Source of the DNA: Deltaproteobacteria bacterium HGW-Deltaproteobacteria-18
GTDB lineage: Bacteria > Desulfobacterota > Desulfovibrionia > Desulfovibrionales > Desulfomicrobiaceae
Length of the DNA: 64,000 nucleotides
Assembly: GCA_002841885.1 (NCBI GenBank)
Contig: PHBE01000011.1
Location: 1 to 64,000, forward strand
Reading direction: 5' to 3'
Made by a program: the position numbers and the translations under genes. Of the stretch, positions 20,196-29,669 are shown one piece after another (the stretch's first letter is position 1; every line of letters begins with the position of its first letter). A model generated the notes under the pieces. That model was not told the origin of the DNA and made no database searches. It was given only the letters and a program-made list of their open reading frames with translations.

Positions 20196-20663
20196 CTAAA
20201 GTTCCGTGCCAGAATCCCAGAGCGCACCTTCCGCAAGGAACGGAATTCCTCCGGAACTCAGACCGCCCTGGTACAAAACCCCGTCCAATGCGTAGGTCAG
20301 CTTGCCCGGACCGTTCTGAAAGGTGATGATCTGACGCAACAGGTCCAGTGTCGAGGCGGAGGCCTCGACTTTGAAAACTGCCTCGCTCAAGGCCTCCACC
20401 CTTCCATTTTCCGAAGACACGGCGGGAAGAAGATTCATGTCATTAAAACGTGCATTGACCCTGACTCCGGTCCAGGCCAACGCAAAAGGATTGGGGTTGA
20501 CTATCCGCAAAGTCAAAACAACTCTTTGCTCAAAGAGAGTGCTGCTTGCAGGGACCACATTGACCAGTCTCACCGTTGGGGATTCCACTTTTTGCCCGAA
20601 ATGGGCACATCCGGAAACCGCAATAAAAAAAGAAACTGCAAGAAACAACGCGAGACTTCTCAT
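20196..20663 (-). CDS. LEA14-like lipoprotein
   Basis: A 155-residue predicted lipoprotein. The signal peptide ends in the lipobox VSGC (Cys19). The mature part resembles the LEA type 2 / WHy domain (VRLVNVVPASSTLFEQRVVL, then LRIVNPNPFALAWTGVRV), a fibronectin-like beta sandwich often found in single-domain bacterial lipoproteins. The start at ATG 20663 is fixed by GGGGGAGA just upstream and by the signal peptide; a longer frame exists but would bury the signal. Function unknown; it is co-transcribed with msrA. Confidence 0.75.
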   Translation of the reverse strand: MRSLALFLAVSFFIAVSGCAHFGQKVESPTVRLVNVVPASSTLFEQRVVLTLRIVNPNPFALAWTGVRVNARFNDMNLLPAVSSENGRVEALSEAVFKVEASASTLDLLRQIITFQNGPGKLTYALDGVLYQGGLSSGGIPFLAEGALWDSGTEL

Positions 20664-20697
20664 TCTCCCCCCTGTCAAACCATGATCATAAAAAACT

Positions 20698-20970
20698 TCA
20701 ACGTGCTTCCCAAACTGGAAAAGTTTCTGGAAGCTGCTCATCAGACAACCGCCACTGATCTTCGCCATCGACATTTTTCCGTCCTGCATACCTCAGGATC
20801 ACCTTCTTTGGACCATGGGCAAAGAATCCGTTTCCTCCCAGAACTTCGAGTGCCTCATTTTCGTCGGGGTACTCAAGAGCCGAGACGTAACAAATTCTTT
20901 CACCGTTCTTCTCTGTGCAATGCGGTTCAAAATAACGCATGAAGTGCAACAAGGTATTCATGTTTTTCAT
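20698..20970 (-). CDS. Small conserved-looking protein, function unknown
   Basis: A 90-residue soluble protein, MKNMNTLLHFMRYFEPHC at the start, with two cysteines, several aromatic residues and a charged C terminus ending in PVWEAR. I do not recognise its family. The start at ATG 20970 has GGGAGGACCT directly upstream, which beats a TTG start at 20988. It lies 34 bases upstream of the lipoprotein gene on the same strand and probably opens the operon that ends with msrA. Confidence 0.6.
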   Translation of the reverse strand: MKNMNTLLHFMRYFEPHCTEKNGERICYVSALEYPDENEALEVLGGNGFFAHGPKKVILRYAGRKNVDGEDQWRLSDEQLPETFPVWEAR

Positions 20971-21153
20971 AGGTCCTCCCATCTTCAACTGTCTTTTCCC
21001 ATGCTAATCACTGTGGACGGGATGACAAACGTTAAAAAGGGAATCGCCCTGAAAAAGACAACCGTGACCAGGAGCGGAAGCGGGCAAACGTCGGAATTTG
21101 ATTGTCGGTCCCAAGACACGCTTCACGCGAAGGACGAAAACCAAAACTTTTCG

Positions 21154-22494
21154 TCAGGCTGATCGCTTTGCCGTATCAATTTGAAATTTCTTGATCTTGT
21201 AGTGCATGGTCCGACGACTGACCCCGAGCAGATCGGCGGCGTCCTTGACCACCCAGGCGCTTCGCTCAAGAGCGTTCAGGACCACCTGCTTCTCGCTTCC
21301 GGCCAAAGAGAGAAGATTGCCGGGCAGGGGCGTGTCCTCGTAGCTCTCTTCGAACTGCATATCCTCCATCCGGATAACTCCGTCTGAAGACAAGATGACC
21401 GCAGCCTCCAGCATATTGCGCAGTTCACGCACGTTGCCGGGCCAGGGATAGTCGAGGATGGCTTCGGACACTTCTGCGTCGAGACGCGCCATGGGTCCGT
21501 CCTCGGCAAAGAGCTGGAGAAAACGCTCGGCCAGAATGTGGATGTCGGCCTTGCGCTCACGCAGGGGCGGAACCTGGATGGTGATGACCTTGAGGCGGTA
21601 GTAAAGATCTTCCCGAAACTCGCCGCTACGCACCAAATCGGCCAAATCCGCATTGGTCGCGGCAATGACGCGGCAATTGACTGCGGTCTCGGCCAGATCT
21701 CCAACCCGCCGGATTTTTCGCTCCTGCAGGAAGCGCAGGAGGCGCAACTGCATTTCCGATGAGATATTGCCTATCTCGTCAAGGAACAGAGTTCCGCCAT
21801 GCGCTTCGGCCACGAGTCCCTTCTTGTCCTTGTAGGCGTTGGTGAACGAGCCCTTGGCGTGCCCGAACAGTTCGCTCTCAAGCAAGGTTGAGGGAGTGGA
21901 GCCACAATCGACGATCACAAGCGGACCCCGCGAGCGCTGACTCAGGCGATGCAGGAGCCCGGCGATCTTTTCCTTGCCCGTGCCGCTCTCGCCCAAAAGC
22001 AGGATCGTGGCCTCCGTCGGAGCCACCCGCTCGATCAACCGGTAAAGACGCTGCATGGAAGGACTCTTCCCGCCCCAAAGCTCCTCGGTCAGCAGGTTGC
22101 CGCCGCGCGCCCAGGAGCGCCCTGCGCTTGCGGCCAGAACCCGGGCAATCCCCCTGAGCAGTTCCTGCCCGTCCACGGGTCTTGTCAGATAATCCGTGGC
22201 ACCGTCCTTGATGGCCGCGACGGCGCTGGGCACCGTGCCACGGGCGGTCAACATTATGAAGGGCAGCCCAGGCCAGCGCCGAACGCACTCCCACAGCAAC
22301 TCCCGGCCGGTCATGCCCGGGACGTCTTCGTCGGCGATCACCAGATCAACCAGACCGCCTTCAAGCTTGAGCAAGGCCTCTTCACCATTCGAAGCAACCG
22401 GGACGGCATAGCCATCGGCGGCCAGCAGATCCATGAGAACCTGCCGCCGGTCAGGATCGGCATCAGCAACCAGAACGGTCCTTTCCGCGTTCAT
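21154..22494 (-). CDS. Sigma54-dependent response regulator (NtrC family), with unusual key residues
   Basis: A 446-residue regulator with a receiver (1-120, phosphoacceptor Asp55 in IADEDVPG), an AAA+ sigma54-activation domain (GESGTGKE Walker A, GGTLFLDEIG Walker B) and a C-terminal Fis-type helix-turn-helix (AADLLGVSRRTMHYKIKK). Two positions deviate: the sigma54-contact loop reads GSFTNA instead of GAFTGA, and the conserved receiver Lys is Arg (YLTRPVDG). No histidine kinase gene is adjacent. The frame extends to 22605, but ATG 22494 gives the normal receiver start. Confidence 0.88.
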   Translation of the reverse strand: MNAERTVLVADADPDRRQVLMDLLAADGYAVPVASNGEEALLKLEGGLVDLVIADEDVPGMTGRELLWECVRRWPGLPFIMLTARGTVPSAVAAIKDGATDYLTRPVDGQELLRGIARVLAASAGRSWARGGNLLTEELWGGKSPSMQRLYRLIERVAPTEATILLLGESGTGKEKIAGLLHRLSQRSRGPLVIVDCGSTPSTLLESELFGHAKGSFTNAYKDKKGLVAEAHGGTLFLDEIGNISSEMQLRLLRFLQERKIRRVGDLAETAVNCRVIAATNADLADLVRSGEFREDLYYRLKVITIQVPPLRERKADIHILAERFLQLFAEDGPMARLDAEVSEAILDYPWPGNVRELRNMLEAAVILSSDGVIRMEDMQFEESYEDTPLPGNLLSLAGSEKQVVLNALERSAWVVKDAADLLGVSRRTMHYKIKKFQIDTAKRSA

Positions 22495-22688
22495 CGCGTA
22501 CGCCCGGTGAGTCCCGCAACGCAGGCCACGCGACAAGTGCCTGAAAGTCTGATCAATATTCGAGGGTCGAATTTCTCCATTTCGTGGATATATCCGAAAC
22601 TTCAAAAAGACTCAAACAAGAGTGAACCGCCTTGCAGCGTATTCAAAGGAACGATTCGCACCCCATGCGGCACTTCCACGGCATGGAG

Positions 22689-22717
22689 TTGTCAGTTGCG
22701 GCGCACACGGGTATATT
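22689..22717 (+). promoter_or_regulatory. Sigma70-type promoter of the small gene
   Basis: A good -35/-10 pair, TTGTCA-N17-TATATT, lies 37 bases before the start codon of the 62-residue gene. Confidence 0.65.
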
Positions 22718-22753
22718 GTGCGAACAACAATCAAAAATCAAAGGAGGTCCACC

Positions 22754-22942
22754 ATGACGGACAAACAGGAAAATACCCTGCCCCTGACCGGAGACACCAA
22801 GCAAAAGCTGACCGGCCGTAAATGCAAGGAACTGGACTCTCATACAGCCGCCATGCTTGAATCGAACGAAGTCAAGGCCATCACCGGCGAAGGCGAGGAA
22901 TGGTGGTGCCCCAATCCGGACTGCGCGGTCGTGGACAAATAA
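22754..22942 (+). CDS. Small cysteine-containing protein, unknown
   Basis: A 62-residue hydrophilic protein ending in EEWWCPNPDCAVVDK. Cysteines occur at residue 24 and in the CPNPDC pair, so metal binding is conceivable. The start is well supported by AAAGGAGG ending 6 bases before the ATG. It has its own sigma70-like promoter and a strong terminator, so it is a monocistronic and possibly highly expressed gene. I do not recognise a named family. Confidence 0.75.
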   Translation: MTDKQENTLPLTGDTKQKLTGRKCKELDSHTAAMLESNEVKAITGEGEEWWCPNPDCAVVDK

Positions 22943-22966
22943 CGGCTGTACGGCCAAATCCCTACG

Positions 22967-23003
22967 GCGGCCTGGGCATTCTTTGCTCAGGCCGCTTTTT
23001 TTT
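22967..23003 (+). terminator. Rho-independent terminator
   Basis: The stem GCGGCCTG / CAGGCCGC is followed by eight T residues. It ends the small gene. Confidence 0.9.
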
Positions 23004-23046
23004 GTTCCAGATCCTACCAGTTTTTCAGCCTTTCAATATTAGGGAA

Positions 23047-23055
23047 TGGTATAAT
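23047..23055 (+). promoter_or_regulatory. Extended -10 box before pilin operon 1
   Basis: TGGTATAAT is a perfect extended -10 element, 75 bases before the first prepilin gene. No convincing -35 box accompanies it. Confidence 0.45.
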
Positions 23056-23130
23056 TGAAACAGGTTGCGACCGGGCTTATCGTGACGGGAATTTTTGCAA
23101 TGAAACCAAGCAGATTCTCAGGCGCTACGC

Positions 23131-23820
23131 ATGACCAAAAGCTACCAGCAGAAACCCGGGCAGTCCGGCATGACCCTTGTCGAAATCCTTGTCGCCATGA
23201 CTGTTTCGAGCCTGATCGCCAGCGCGGTCTACTCCCTTTTCCAGACCCACCAACGCATCGCCGTCAGACAGAGCCAGACCTCCCTCATGCAGCAGGAACT
23301 CCTTTCCTCCGTCGCGCTCATTTCCGAAGAATTGCGCATGTGCGGATTCTCGGCGCGAGGGGCGTCAGGCTTCGGCTTTACCCATAAACCCGAAACAGGC
23401 GCTCCGGCTTTTGGCCGGGCCACGACACAGACCGCAGTCTACTGCACCCTGGACTGGAACGCGGACGGCATCGTCAATGAAAGCGGCAGCGGCAGTCTGC
23501 GCGAACACGCGGGGTTCAGGCTCAATGTCGCAAACGACGGATCAGCAAAAAAAATCCCCGACAATGTGCTGCGCAAATACGACACCGGAGCCGTGCACTG
23601 GCAACCCGTCAGCACAGGCATCGGGGATCTGCGTTTCTCCTATCTCGATGCCGACGGCGAGATTATCGTCGATCCGCATGCGCACACACGGAGCATTCGG
23701 GGCGTTCGCGTACAAATCACCGCTGTCCCCGATCCGTCCCAGGCACAATTCGGCATCGGCAACCGCACGGTGTCCACCACGGTCTGGTGCAGAAATACGG
23801 AAATGGAAAAGACGCCGTGA
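23131..23820 (+). CDS. pilW: PilW-like minor prepilin, operon 1
   Basis: A 229-residue type IV prepilin. The class III leader is MTKSYQQKPGQSG, cleaved before MTLVEILVAMTVSSLI, with Glu at mature position 5. The rest (LMQQELLSSVALISEELRMCGF, then a beta-rich globular domain) matches PilW, which with other minor pilins primes pilus assembly and carries PilY1 at the tip. The Shine-Dalgarno is weak. It is the first of five overlapping genes. Confidence 0.8.
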   Translation: MTKSYQQKPGQSGMTLVEILVAMTVSSLIASAVYSLFQTHQRIAVRQSQTSLMQQELLSSVALISEELRMCGFSARGASGFGFTHKPETGAPAFGRATTQTAVYCTLDWNADGIVNESGSGSLREHAGFRLNVANDGSAKKIPDNVLRKYDTGAVHWQPVSTGIGDLRFSYLDADGEIIVDPHAHTRSIRGVRVQITAVPDPSQAQFGIGNRTVSTTVWCRNTEMEKTP

Positions 23821-24242
23821 ACAAAGGGTTCACTATTCTTGAGATCCTTGTGGTCCTGACTATCGTGGCCGTGCTGGCAGGCATTTGTGGCACGACGTTG
23901 CTAAAAGCCCTGCCGGGAGCCGAAATGAACCGTGCTGTCCGGACCATTGTCAGCATGTGTCGGCACGCCAGATTCGAAGCCATCAAACGAAACCAGCAGA
24001 TCCGGTTCCGATGCGCCTCGCCGCAAAACACCTGCGAAATCAGGGTGCGCAGCGACAACACCCTGCTGCGACGCTTTGATCTCAGCTCGCTTAAAACCGG
24101 CGCCATCCTCGCCAAATCCTTCACCACCCATTTCAACGGCCTCGGAAGAGCCACTGTGGCCGGGTCCGTCACTATCGAAAACAACACCGGCCTGTCCCGC
24201 ACGATCACGGTGCGGCCATCGGGCAGCATGGTTTCGGAGTAG
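23817..24242 (+). CDS. fimT: FimT/GspH-like minor prepilin, operon 1
   Basis: A 141-residue prepilin. The start is GTG 23817, overlapping the pilW stop (GTGA), and gives the short leader MNKG before FTILEILVVLTIVAVLAG. The mature part has the GspH/FimT pattern (MNRAVRTIVSMCRHARFEAIKRN, C-terminal TVRPSGSM). A longer frame from 23787 would put ten extra residues before the leader and is less likely. FimT-type pilins initiate assembly and can bind DNA in some species. Confidence 0.8.
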   Translation: MNKGFTILEILVVLTIVAVLAGICGTTLLKALPGAEMNRAVRTIVSMCRHARFEAIKRNQQIRFRCASPQNTCEIRVRSDNTLLRRFDLSSLKTGAILAKSFTTHFNGLGRATVAGSVTIENNTGLSRTITVRPSGSMVSE

Positions 24243-24250
24243 AACGCCGC

Positions 24251-24721
24251 ATGTCCAGCCACCTTCTCACAAAACGTCCGTGCCAGACCGCAAGTCCGAT
24301 TTTTGCCCCGAAAGTTACATCTCGCCGGCCATGGGGAGAAAAAAATAGCCCCGGCTTCACGCTTATCGAAGTCCTGATGGCGGCAGCCATTCTGGCCATC
24401 GGTCTGATGGGCGTCGCAGCCCTCATCACCCAGGCGTTTATGCTGGATGTCAACGCCAGCCGGATTTCCCGGGGGAGCTTTCTGATGGAAGAGTTTCTGG
24501 AGAATGCCTCACGCGCCCAGTATTCCGCTCAGGCCTTCAATGCCCTGACGGACTCCACGGCAAGCCGCGTCAGTGACGGCGTTCGTTACTCGCTGAACTG
24601 CACCATGAACGACAACTCGCCCGTGGAGCGGTGCAAGGAAATGACCTGCATCCTCACGTGGAACAACAGGGGCTCGCGCGCGAGCGCACGGTACGTATAT
24701 GTCCTCTCCCCAAAATTCTAA
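24251..24721 (+). CDS. pilV: PilV-like minor prepilin, operon 1
   Basis: A 156-residue prepilin with the cleavage region SPG before FTLIEVLMAAAILAIGLMGV, the PilV hallmark, and two cysteine pairs in the C-terminal half (NCTMND, ERCKEMTCIL). The leader is unusually long (about 35 residues). No closer in-frame start is obvious, so either the leader is long or a start codon has been misjudged. Its 3' end overlaps pilX by 23 bases. Confidence 0.75.
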   Translation: MSSHLLTKRPCQTASPIFAPKVTSRRPWGEKNSPGFTLIEVLMAAAILAIGLMGVAALITQAFMLDVNASRISRGSFLMEEFLENASRAQYSAQAFNALTDSTASRVSDGVRYSLNCTMNDNSPVERCKEMTCILTWNNRGSRASARYVYVLSPKF

Positions 24722-25247
24722 GGCCAGCCCAAAACCTTGTCCGGGCCAGTCCGGCACGATTTTCATCGTGGCCATCATCGCCCTTGCCCTGCTCGGAATC
24801 ATGGGGCTGGCCGCCAGTGACACGGCGCATCTGAACATGCTCATGGCCGCCAACGGACACTCCACTAAAAATGCCTTTTTTCTCGCGGACTCAGGCGCAA
24901 ACGCCGGGCATGAGTATCTGGAAAGCGCCATCGCCGCCGTCAATTCATCGTTTTACAACGACGGCCCCAACGCCTCCGCCTGGGAAAACATGAGCGACTT
25001 CAACCCCGCTGACTTCCCTGTCAAATGGCATCGCCATCAAACAGGCGCTACACATGTGCGGACCGGCCTCATCGAAACAGGCCAGGTTCCGGGCAGCGCA
25101 TTGCAGGGCGGTTCGGGATACGGGAGCGCTGGCACGGGGGCGGCCTCGGGCGGCACCTACAGCAGCTATCTTATCCGCTCGCACAGGCAAGGGCCCCGCA
25201 ATAGCGCGTCGGAAGTCGATCTGGGCTGGAGGCACATCAACCAATGA
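24699..25247 (+). CDS. pilX: PilX-like minor pilin, operon 1
   Basis: A 182-residue protein with one N-terminal hydrophobic helix (GTIFIVAIIALALLGIMGLA) preceded by a charged leader, then NAFFLADSGANAGHEYLESAI, the typical PilX sequence after the helix. It lacks the Glu5 of ordinary pilins, as is common for this family. The C-terminal third is glycine-rich (GGSGYGSAGTGAASGG). The stop overlaps the pilY1 start by four bases. Confidence 0.7.
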   Translation: MSSPQNSKASPKPCPGQSGTIFIVAIIALALLGIMGLAASDTAHLNMLMAANGHSTKNAFFLADSGANAGHEYLESAIAAVNSSFYNDGPNASAWENMSDFNPADFPVKWHRHQTGATHVRTGLIETGQVPGSALQGGSGYGSAGTGAASGGTYSSYLIRSHRQGPRNSASEVDLGWRHINQ

Positions 25248-28200
25248 ATGGAAAATACCTTGGGAACCTAGTCTGGATTGCCGTCAGCGCCCTTTTACTC
25301 CTTGCCCCTGAGGCCGTCGCCTACAGAGCCTCTGACTTTCACTGGCTGCCCCCGGTTCTGGCCGTCGAGGAACAACCGTCGCTGACCTTTATTCTGGACA
25401 CGTCGTCCAGCATGCTGCAGCGGGCGTATTCCGGAGCGTTCAACTCAACGCGCGAATACCATGGCTACTTCGACCCCGATTCATACTACCGTTACAACGC
25501 GCAAACCGACACTCCACACTTCCTGGCGGACAATGCCACCGGCCAGTGGAACGGCAATTTCCTGAACTGGGCGGCGATGCTGCGCATAGATGTGGCGCGC
25601 AAGCTGCTGAGCGGCGGAAAATTCGATGCCCGGACCGACTGCTACGAAACTCAGTCGCACGGCCTTGAAGTCGAGGAATTGGACTTTGACGACACCGCCC
25701 CCCGACGCGATCTGGGAGGACGCATCTCGCACATGACGCCCCTGCGCGGGCGTTTCGCCATAAAGCCTCTGGCTGGTGAAAGCACGATGCTCGTTTCCGA
25801 ACCGGACTCCGGGCCGGACTCCGACACGCATTACGCGCTGCGCATCAAAGGCGAAGCAGAAAGCGGTCTGCTCCACGCCGTGAAGAACAAGGCCCGCGTT
25901 GCCCTGTTAACTTTCGTGGATGACGAACAAGACCTCCATCCCATGACTGACGACGCAGCCGACCTGGCTCGGATCATAAGCACCGTGAACTCCGTCAGTC
26001 CGCAGGGGGGAGCGCCGCTGGCAAAAACCCTGCGCACGGTCTACGAATCTCTCCGCCAGAACGGGCAGAGCCCTCAGGTCGCCGATCCGTTTTATTTTCC
26101 GTCCAGGGGGCAAGCGGTACCCTGCTCCAGGCAGAGCGTCATCCTGATCAGCGCCGGGGAAAGCTCCGGGGACCTGGGCATTCCCGCCGAAATCAAAAAA
26201 CTTCCCACGATAAAACGACAGGAAGAAGAATACTTCCTGCATCCGGGCGGAAGCACGTATCTCATTGACATGGCCTATCTGGGACACACCACGGACCTGC
26301 GTCCCGAAGACGGCATGGACGGAATGCAGAACTGGGACTTTTACGCGGTATGTCTTGCCGACGACCCCAGCCCTCTCCTCATGGACGCAGCCCGGCATGG
26401 AAAATTCAGGGACATAAACGGCAACAACCTCCCTGACCTGCAAGCGGAGTTCGATGCCAACGGCGACGGCCAGCCCGACAACTTTTTTTCGGCACGATCA
26501 GGACGACAGCTGGAGGCAGCCATCACCCGCGTCCTGCAGCTCGACACGCCAGGCGTCGCGTCCGGCTCCGCCACCTCCGTCACGACCCTGGCGCGCAGCG
26601 GCGAGGGCGCGGCGTATCAGGCAATCTATTTCCCGCCCAGCCGGGCAAGCCAGGCCGCTCCGCCCTGGGCGGGACAGGTGCACGCCTACCTTCTGGACAG
26701 CCAGGGCAACCTGCGTGAAGGCCCGGACACGGACAGGGTCATCGAGTTCGCCGGGGAAAAAATTTACGCGCATACCGATACCAACGAGAATGGGCTTATT
26801 GACGAGGGAGAACGAAATGCCACGGCGCTGGACGGCATAACCGACATCCATTTCCTGTGGTCTTCCAGTCCATGGCTCAATGATCTGCAGGCCGCGGAAA
26901 CAATCACGCAGCGTTCGCGTTTCGCCTCTGTTGATCCGAACCGCTACATCATAACCTTTGTGGACAAAAATCGTGACATGGTGGCCGATTCAGGCCGCGG
27001 AGAAATTCAAGCCTTCACGCTCCCGGTCAGTCCTGCGGTCACAACGCTCAACTCCTTGGATCATTTTTACAATTACCTGACCCTTTACGAATCCGCGTCC
27101 GGGACACTGGGGCTTGATCTTTCCGATCAGGCGCAAAGCATGATCAACTCTCTGCGGGAAGAAAACCCTTCCGCTTTCTCCAACCTCCTGGCCACCCTGG
27201 CCAAACGACAGGTGGACTTCATCCGTGGGGCAGAGGTCGGCAACGCCACGGTGGGGGGAATCGTCGACGCGGTCCGAAGTCGCATTCACGGGGGGACTCC
27301 CTGGAGGCTGGGCGACATCGTGTACTCTTCGCCTGTCGCAGTGGGCAGACCATCCGAAAACTATCACCTCATATATAATGATACGACCTACGAGAGGTTC
27401 CTGAAAAAATACCTGAATCGTCGGCAGGTTGTTTATGCCGGAGCCAATGACGGGATGCTGCACGCGTTCAACGGCGGCTTCTGGAATTCCGGCACCCGCA
27501 CGTTCGACGTGACGCGGGACGGGCAGACAGGATTTCAACTCGGCCAGGAGCTCTGGGCCTACGTGCCCTACAATCTGCTGCCGCACCTCAAGTGGCTCAT
27601 GCTTCCGGATTATGGCGAGAAACTGCATGTCGCCTACATGGACCTGACGCCCAAGGTCTTTGACGCCCGGATATTCTTCATGTCCGACGGGATCACGTCC
27701 GTGGACGAAGGCAAATACCCCGGTGGTTGGGGGACAATCCTGGTGGCGGGCATGCGTCTTGGCGGGGCGGCCATGGAGGTGGACATCGACAAAACCGACG
27801 GCAATACCTTTAATAATGATATTGATCGCAACGTGTCCTCGGCCTACGTGATCATGGACGTGACCGACCCCGAATCCCCGCCGAACGTAATGGCTGAAAT
27901 CTCAATGCTCGGCCAGGGCTTCACGACCTGTGTGCCAGCGGTCATGCCCATGAGCAGTCCCAATGCAAATACAGCCGAGCGAAACAGATGGTACATGGTC
28001 TTCGGCTCCGGCCCGGCTGATTCCTCTGGGTACGCTGACCGCTCAAAACTCGCGGCAGGCACAAGTGACCAACCCGGCAAACTCTATATTCTGGACCTGA
28101 GCGCGTTGTTCATGGAAAAAATCGTCAAAACCGTGGGCAGCGACGGATTACTCTCGGCCGTGTCTCGTCCCTTTGCCTTCACTGAAGAGAGTTCATTAAT

Positions 28201-29098
28201 CAGCGATCCGATTTGCGTGGATCTGGACATCGGGTCCAAAAGTGAAACCGGGAAATTCAAGACCGACCTGATATATTTCGGGACTATGGGCGGAGAGAAA
28301 AACGCCCAGACCGGAAGAATGCACCGAGTCTGGACCGACAATGCAGAACCTCGAAATTGGACTACTTCAACGCTCATCGATGCTACCGGCCCCGTAACCG
28401 CGGCCCCCACGGTGGCAATGGATGAAACTGACAGACTGTGGATTTTTTTCGGAACAGGACGTTTCCTGAATCGCGCCGACATTCCCCAATCCTCGCCCAT
28501 GAGTTTCTATGGTATCAGGGAACCTGAAGTGAACGGAGTCAAAAGCTGGGAAACAGTTTTCGCTCACAACCTCTTCGACAGCAACAAGATCGCCGTGACA
28601 AAGGGCACCTGCGGCGAGGGAAAATTTTCTGAAAACTGTGCAGGGATAATCCAGGCAAACGCGGATTCGAAGTCCACAAAAGACTGGGCCTGGCTGAGCA
28701 GCAGCGTTGACTCAGCAGCAGGCTGGAAACACACATTCACCGAGGCTACCGAAAGAGTTCTGACTTCTGCCGCCGTTCTTGGCGGATCCGTCATCTTCAC
28801 AAGTTACATCCCATCCCTCGAAGCCTGCTCGGCCAATGGTTCAAGCTACCTGTGGGCACTCTTCTACAAAACAGGCACACCATATTTCTGGCCAACCCTG
28901 GAAAACCACCACGGCAATTTGGCCTCCTTCATCGAACTCGGCCAAGGCCCAAGCACAAGCCCGATCCTGCACCTGGGCGAAAGATCATCTGCCACGGCCA
29001 TCACCCAGACAATTTCGGGCAAGCTTCCGAAGACCAAAATCACCACCCCCTTCACCATCAAATCGGGAAGTCTGTTCTGGAGAAAAAACACGGACTAG
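25244..29098 (+). CDS. pilY1: PilY1-like pilus-tip adhesin, operon 1
   Basis: A 1284-residue exported protein. Residues 1-26 are a Sec signal peptide. A von Willebrand A-like domain follows, with the metal site DTSSSM near residue 50. The C-terminal half is the PilY1 beta-propeller (RRQVVYAGANDGMLHAFNGG about 730; ELWAYVPYNLLPHL). EF-hand-like calcium loops occur at DTNENGLIDEGE and DKNRDMVADSG. PilY1 proteins sit at the type IV pilus tip and act in adhesion, surface sensing and extension/retraction control. No pilA, pilB, pilC or pilQ gene is in the window, so the machine is encoded elsewhere. Confidence 0.87.
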   Translation: MNGKYLGNLVWIAVSALLLLAPEAVAYRASDFHWLPPVLAVEEQPSLTFILDTSSSMLQRAYSGAFNSTREYHGYFDPDSYYRYNAQTDTPHFLADNATGQWNGNFLNWAAMLRIDVARKLLSGGKFDARTDCYETQSHGLEVEELDFDDTAPRRDLGGRISHMTPLRGRFAIKPLAGESTMLVSEPDSGPDSDTHYALRIKGEAESGLLHAVKNKARVALLTFVDDEQDLHPMTDDAADLARIISTVNSVSPQGGAPLAKTLRTVYESLRQNGQSPQVADPFYFPSRGQAVPCSRQSVILISAGESSGDLGIPAEIKKLPTIKRQEEEYFLHPGGSTYLIDMAYLGHTTDLRPEDGMDGMQNWDFYAVCLADDPSPLLMDAARHGKFRDINGNNLPDLQAEFDANGDGQPDNFFSARSGRQLEAAITRVLQLDTPGVASGSATSVTTLARSGEGAAYQAIYFPPSRASQAAPPWAGQVHAYLLDSQGNLREGPDTDRVIEFAGEKIYAHTDTNENGLIDEGERNATALDGITDIHFLWSSSPWLNDLQAAETITQRSRFASVDPNRYIITFVDKNRDMVADSGRGEIQAFTLPVSPAVTTLNSLDHFYNYLTLYESASGTLGLDLSDQAQSMINSLREENPSAFSNLLATLAKRQVDFIRGAEVGNATVGGIVDAVRSRIHGGTPWRLGDIVYSSPVAVGRPSENYHLIYNDTTYERFLKKYLNRRQVVYAGANDGMLHAFNGGFWNSGTRTFDVTRDGQTGFQLGQELWAYVPYNLLPHLKWLMLPDYGEKLHVAYMDLTPKVFDARIFFMSDGITSVDEGKYPGGWGTILVAGMRLGGAAMEVDIDKTDGNTFNNDIDRNVSSAYVIMDVTDPESPPNVMAEISMLGQGFTTCVPAVMPMSSPNANTAERNRWYMVFGSGPADSSGYADRSKLAAGTSDQPGKLYILDLSALFMEKIVKTVGSDGLLSAVSRPFAFTEESSLISDPICVDLDIGSKSETGKFKTDLIYFGTMGGEKNAQTGRMHRVWTDNAEPRNWTTSTLIDATGPVTAAPTVAMDETDRLWIFFGTGRFLNRADIPQSSPMSFYGIREPEVNGVKSWETVFAHNLFDSNKIAVTKGTCGEGKFSENCAGIIQANADSKSTKDWAWLSSSVDSAAGWKHTFTEATERVLTSAAVLGGSVIFTSYIPSLEACSANGSSYLWALFYKTGTPYFWPTLENHHGNLASFIELGQGPSTSPILHLGERSSATAITQTISGKLPKTKITTPFTIKSGSLFWRKNTD

Positions 29099-29669
29099 AA
29101 AATCGGCAAACCAATCCAGACGTCCTGCGAAAAAATGATCGCCCTTCCGTCTCAAATCCAAAAACAATTCCAAGACCACGCCCTGGCAGCACACAGCCTA
29201 AACTCACCCCCCCCGTAATTCCACCCGATCCGCGCGCCACAACGAAACGCGTTTTCAAGCCAATCGTTCCGGCATACTTTCTGCTGTTAATAAATTCAAA
29301 AGATCACTACTGGAAGACACTAGGCTTTGACACCTTCAAAATACGATATTATGGTAAATAAAAGGTTAATAAATACTTATACACAAGCTCAAAGCAGAAA
29401 AAATTTGCGCTCCAAGTTTGGTTGGTGCGCAGCTTCTTTCACAACAAGAAATCTTTGGCCCAAAAAACAGGGTTGTTAGCAGGCGAACGAAAGCGTTTTC
29501 TGAGTAGATGATACCAAGACAAAAACAGGGCATCCTGACATTTTTTGGAAAATTTTTGCCATTTATTGGCAGAGATTCCTTTTTGGACCGAACTAAGAAA
29601 GAACCATTAAGAAAGATCGCACCTTAAAAAATCTTGCCCTCAAAGTTCTTCAAATAAAACGAGGCCGAT
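29099..29669. other. AT-rich gap between the two pilin operons
   Basis: These 571 bases contain no gene I can support. Base composition drops sharply from about 29.1 kb on. I see no clear terminator for operon 1 and no promoter that can be named with confidence, although the A/T-rich stretch 29330-29640 is the likely place for the operon 2 promoter. Confidence 0.5.

Noticed and set aside
28852-29361. 169-codon frame over the end of pilY1 (operon 1) and the following gap
   Set aside because: It is out of frame with pilY1 over most of its length and shows no start signal or protein-like pattern beyond it.
29560-29600. Sigma54 promoter (TTGGCAGAG...) before pilin operon 2
   Set aside because: The -24-like GG is present but the -12 TTGC element is missing at the required distance.
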